A DNA stretch of 64,000 nt, from NCBI GenBank assembly GCA_016703025.1, contig JADJCV010000004.1:1863501-1927500 (forward strand). The letters run 5' to 3'. Positions 63,250 through 64,000 of this stretch are shown here, in pieces. The DNA comes from Candidatus Avedoeria danica. GTDB taxonomy: Bacteria; Chloroflexota; Anaerolineae; Epilineales; Epilineaceae. Under the pieces are notes generated by a model that saw only the letters and a program-made list of their open reading frames with translations, had not been told where the DNA came from and did not search any database. A program made the position numbers and the translations under genes. Within the stretch, counting starts at the first letter, position 1. Every line of letters starts with the position of its first letter.

Positions 63250-64000
63250 TCACGGCAGTTCAACAGGCGATTCGACGGGCGGCGCGGCCGCCACCGGCTC
63301 CTGTTCGAGGACGGTAAACGCCACGGCCTCGCTCTCGGCGTGCAGGCCGGCAGCGTCGAACGCGACCGCGCGCGCGACGTGGCGGCCGGGGACGAGGCGC
63401 CAGAGCGTGCGGAAAGGCGGGCGGGTGACGGTGGCGATGGCCTGGTCGTCGACAAACAAGGTGACGCGGCCACCGGCGCCCAGGCCGGCGGGCTCGGCCG
63501 CGATCTCCAGGCGTTGGTGGGTCTCCGGCAGCATCGACGAGCGGGCGAACGTGGTGCCGGGCGCCGGGTTGGTGAGGGCGAGCGTCGGGCCGGCGTCGAG
63601 TAGCCCAACAGAAGGCGCCCCAATACCGACCTGTCGGACATCCCGGGGACCGGCACCGGTAGCCGCGCTGCCAGCGGCGACGACGTCGGCCCCCGCGCAC
63701 GTCCGCTCCGGCGGCGCGGCGATGCCCTCGCCCCGGCCCCAGCCTTGCGCGTCCGACGGCATCAGGCGGAAGACGCGCGCCACGCGCCGGCCGTGGCATC
63801 CGGGCGACCATCGTGCACCCGTGGCGGCATCGACGTCGACCACCCGGTAGCTCCAGTCGTCGGCGGCCGGCTCGGTGCCGCGGATGAAACGCTCGGTTCG
63901 CGGGCGCTGGCAGGCCGTGGTGGGGCGCAAGCCCGTGGACTCGCATACGTTGGCGGTGACGACCTCCGACGAGCGCGGGAAGTCGCGCGCCGGACGGCCG
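63250..64000 (-). CDS. pbpC: Penicillin-binding protein 1C, C-terminal part (5' end outside window)
   Basis: The minus-strand frame is open to the right edge. ANVCESTGLRPTTACQRPRT at the edge corresponds to the SGL..C segment after the transpeptidase domain of PbpC, with FIRGTEPAADDW next to it. The last 100 residues form the BiPBP_C domain (LALTNPAPGTTFARS, VDDQAIATVTRPPFRTLWRLVPGRH). PbpC makes peptidoglycan and pairs with the alpha-2-macroglobulin encoded 44 bases downstream. The catalytic domains are outside the window. Confidence 0.85.
   Translation of the reverse strand, partial: GRPARDFPRSSEVVTANVCESTGLRPTTACQRPRTERFIRGTEPAADDWSYRVVDVDAATGARWSPGCHGRRVARVFRLMPSDAQGWGRGEGIAAPPERTCAGADVVAAGSAATGAGPRDVRQVGIGAPSVGLLDAGPTLALTNPAPGTTFARSSMLPETHQRLEIAAEPAGLGAGGRVTLFVDDQAIATVTRPPFRTLWRLVPGRHVARAVAFDAAGLHAESEAVAFTVLEQEPVAAAPPVESPVELP

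Noticed and set aside
1..64000. CRISPR arrays, tRNA, rRNA or riboswitches
   Set aside because: No regularly spaced repeats, no tRNA-like TTCGA arm contexts and no conserved rRNA or riboswitch cores were seen on either strand.

Overview
The window is GC-rich, roughly 70% by eye, with long reading frames packed on both strands. It reads as a chromosomal segment of an uncultured-type bacterium, most likely a Chloroflexota (Anaerolineae-like) member. That assignment is an inference from gene content: secreted Pro/Thr-rich proteins ending in an HLPW-type tail, SARP/STAND regulators, DUF1800, COG4586/4587/3694 ABC systems and a GT39 family. There is no rRNA, tRNA or other marker gene to confirm it.

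Bases 1-25,000 are mostly core-like and secretory. In order they hold the end of a GT39 membrane glycosyltransferase, a DUF1800 protein, a secreted carbohydrate-binding-like protein, a lipoprotein glycoside hydrolase, a three-gene ABC-2 exporter (6191-8866), a lipoprotein, a TspO-like membrane protein, a 1672-residue beta-propeller/triple-VWA surface protein, a secreted protein of unknown function, a DrrAB-like ABC exporter pair (17911-19778) and a 1669-residue subtilisin-like protease.

Bases about 24,090-39,925 form an AT-richer accessory island. It starts inside the 3' end of the protease gene, next to a very G-rich tract. It contains an IS66 element (26037-27617) nested in an older IS66 copy with an 8-bp target duplication, a decayed ISKra4-type transposase, a remnant of IS21 istB, an ISL3 element whose transposase carries an in-frame TAG, and an internally deleted IS5-type element. 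Its cargo is two consecutive SARP-type regulators fused to STAND ATPases (30833-36423), flanked by two small Cys-rich secreted proteins that share a CCQxC motif. One of those proteins and another secreted-protein gene at 16272-17543 share an upstream element of the form TGTAAC-N17-CG(A/C)GTA, resembling promoters of extracytoplasmic-function sigma factors. The other Cys-rich gene has a weaker version.

Bases 39,948-64,000 return to GC-rich DNA. They hold a secreted protein, an arginine-decarboxylase-like enzyme, PspA followed by a substrate-binding/OmpA fusion, a second GT39 protein, a protein of unknown function divergent from an adenylate cyclase with a large repeat-rich C-terminus, a translationally coupled halogenase-like flavoprotein and alpha/beta hydrolase, a Clp-type unfoldase with a ruined first ATPase domain, and a pbpC/alpha-2-macroglobulin pair running off the right edge.

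Several convergent gene ends carry long perfect hairpins. At three of them the stop codon TAG is itself the first triplet of a GTAG(G/C)GGC-type palindromic repeat.
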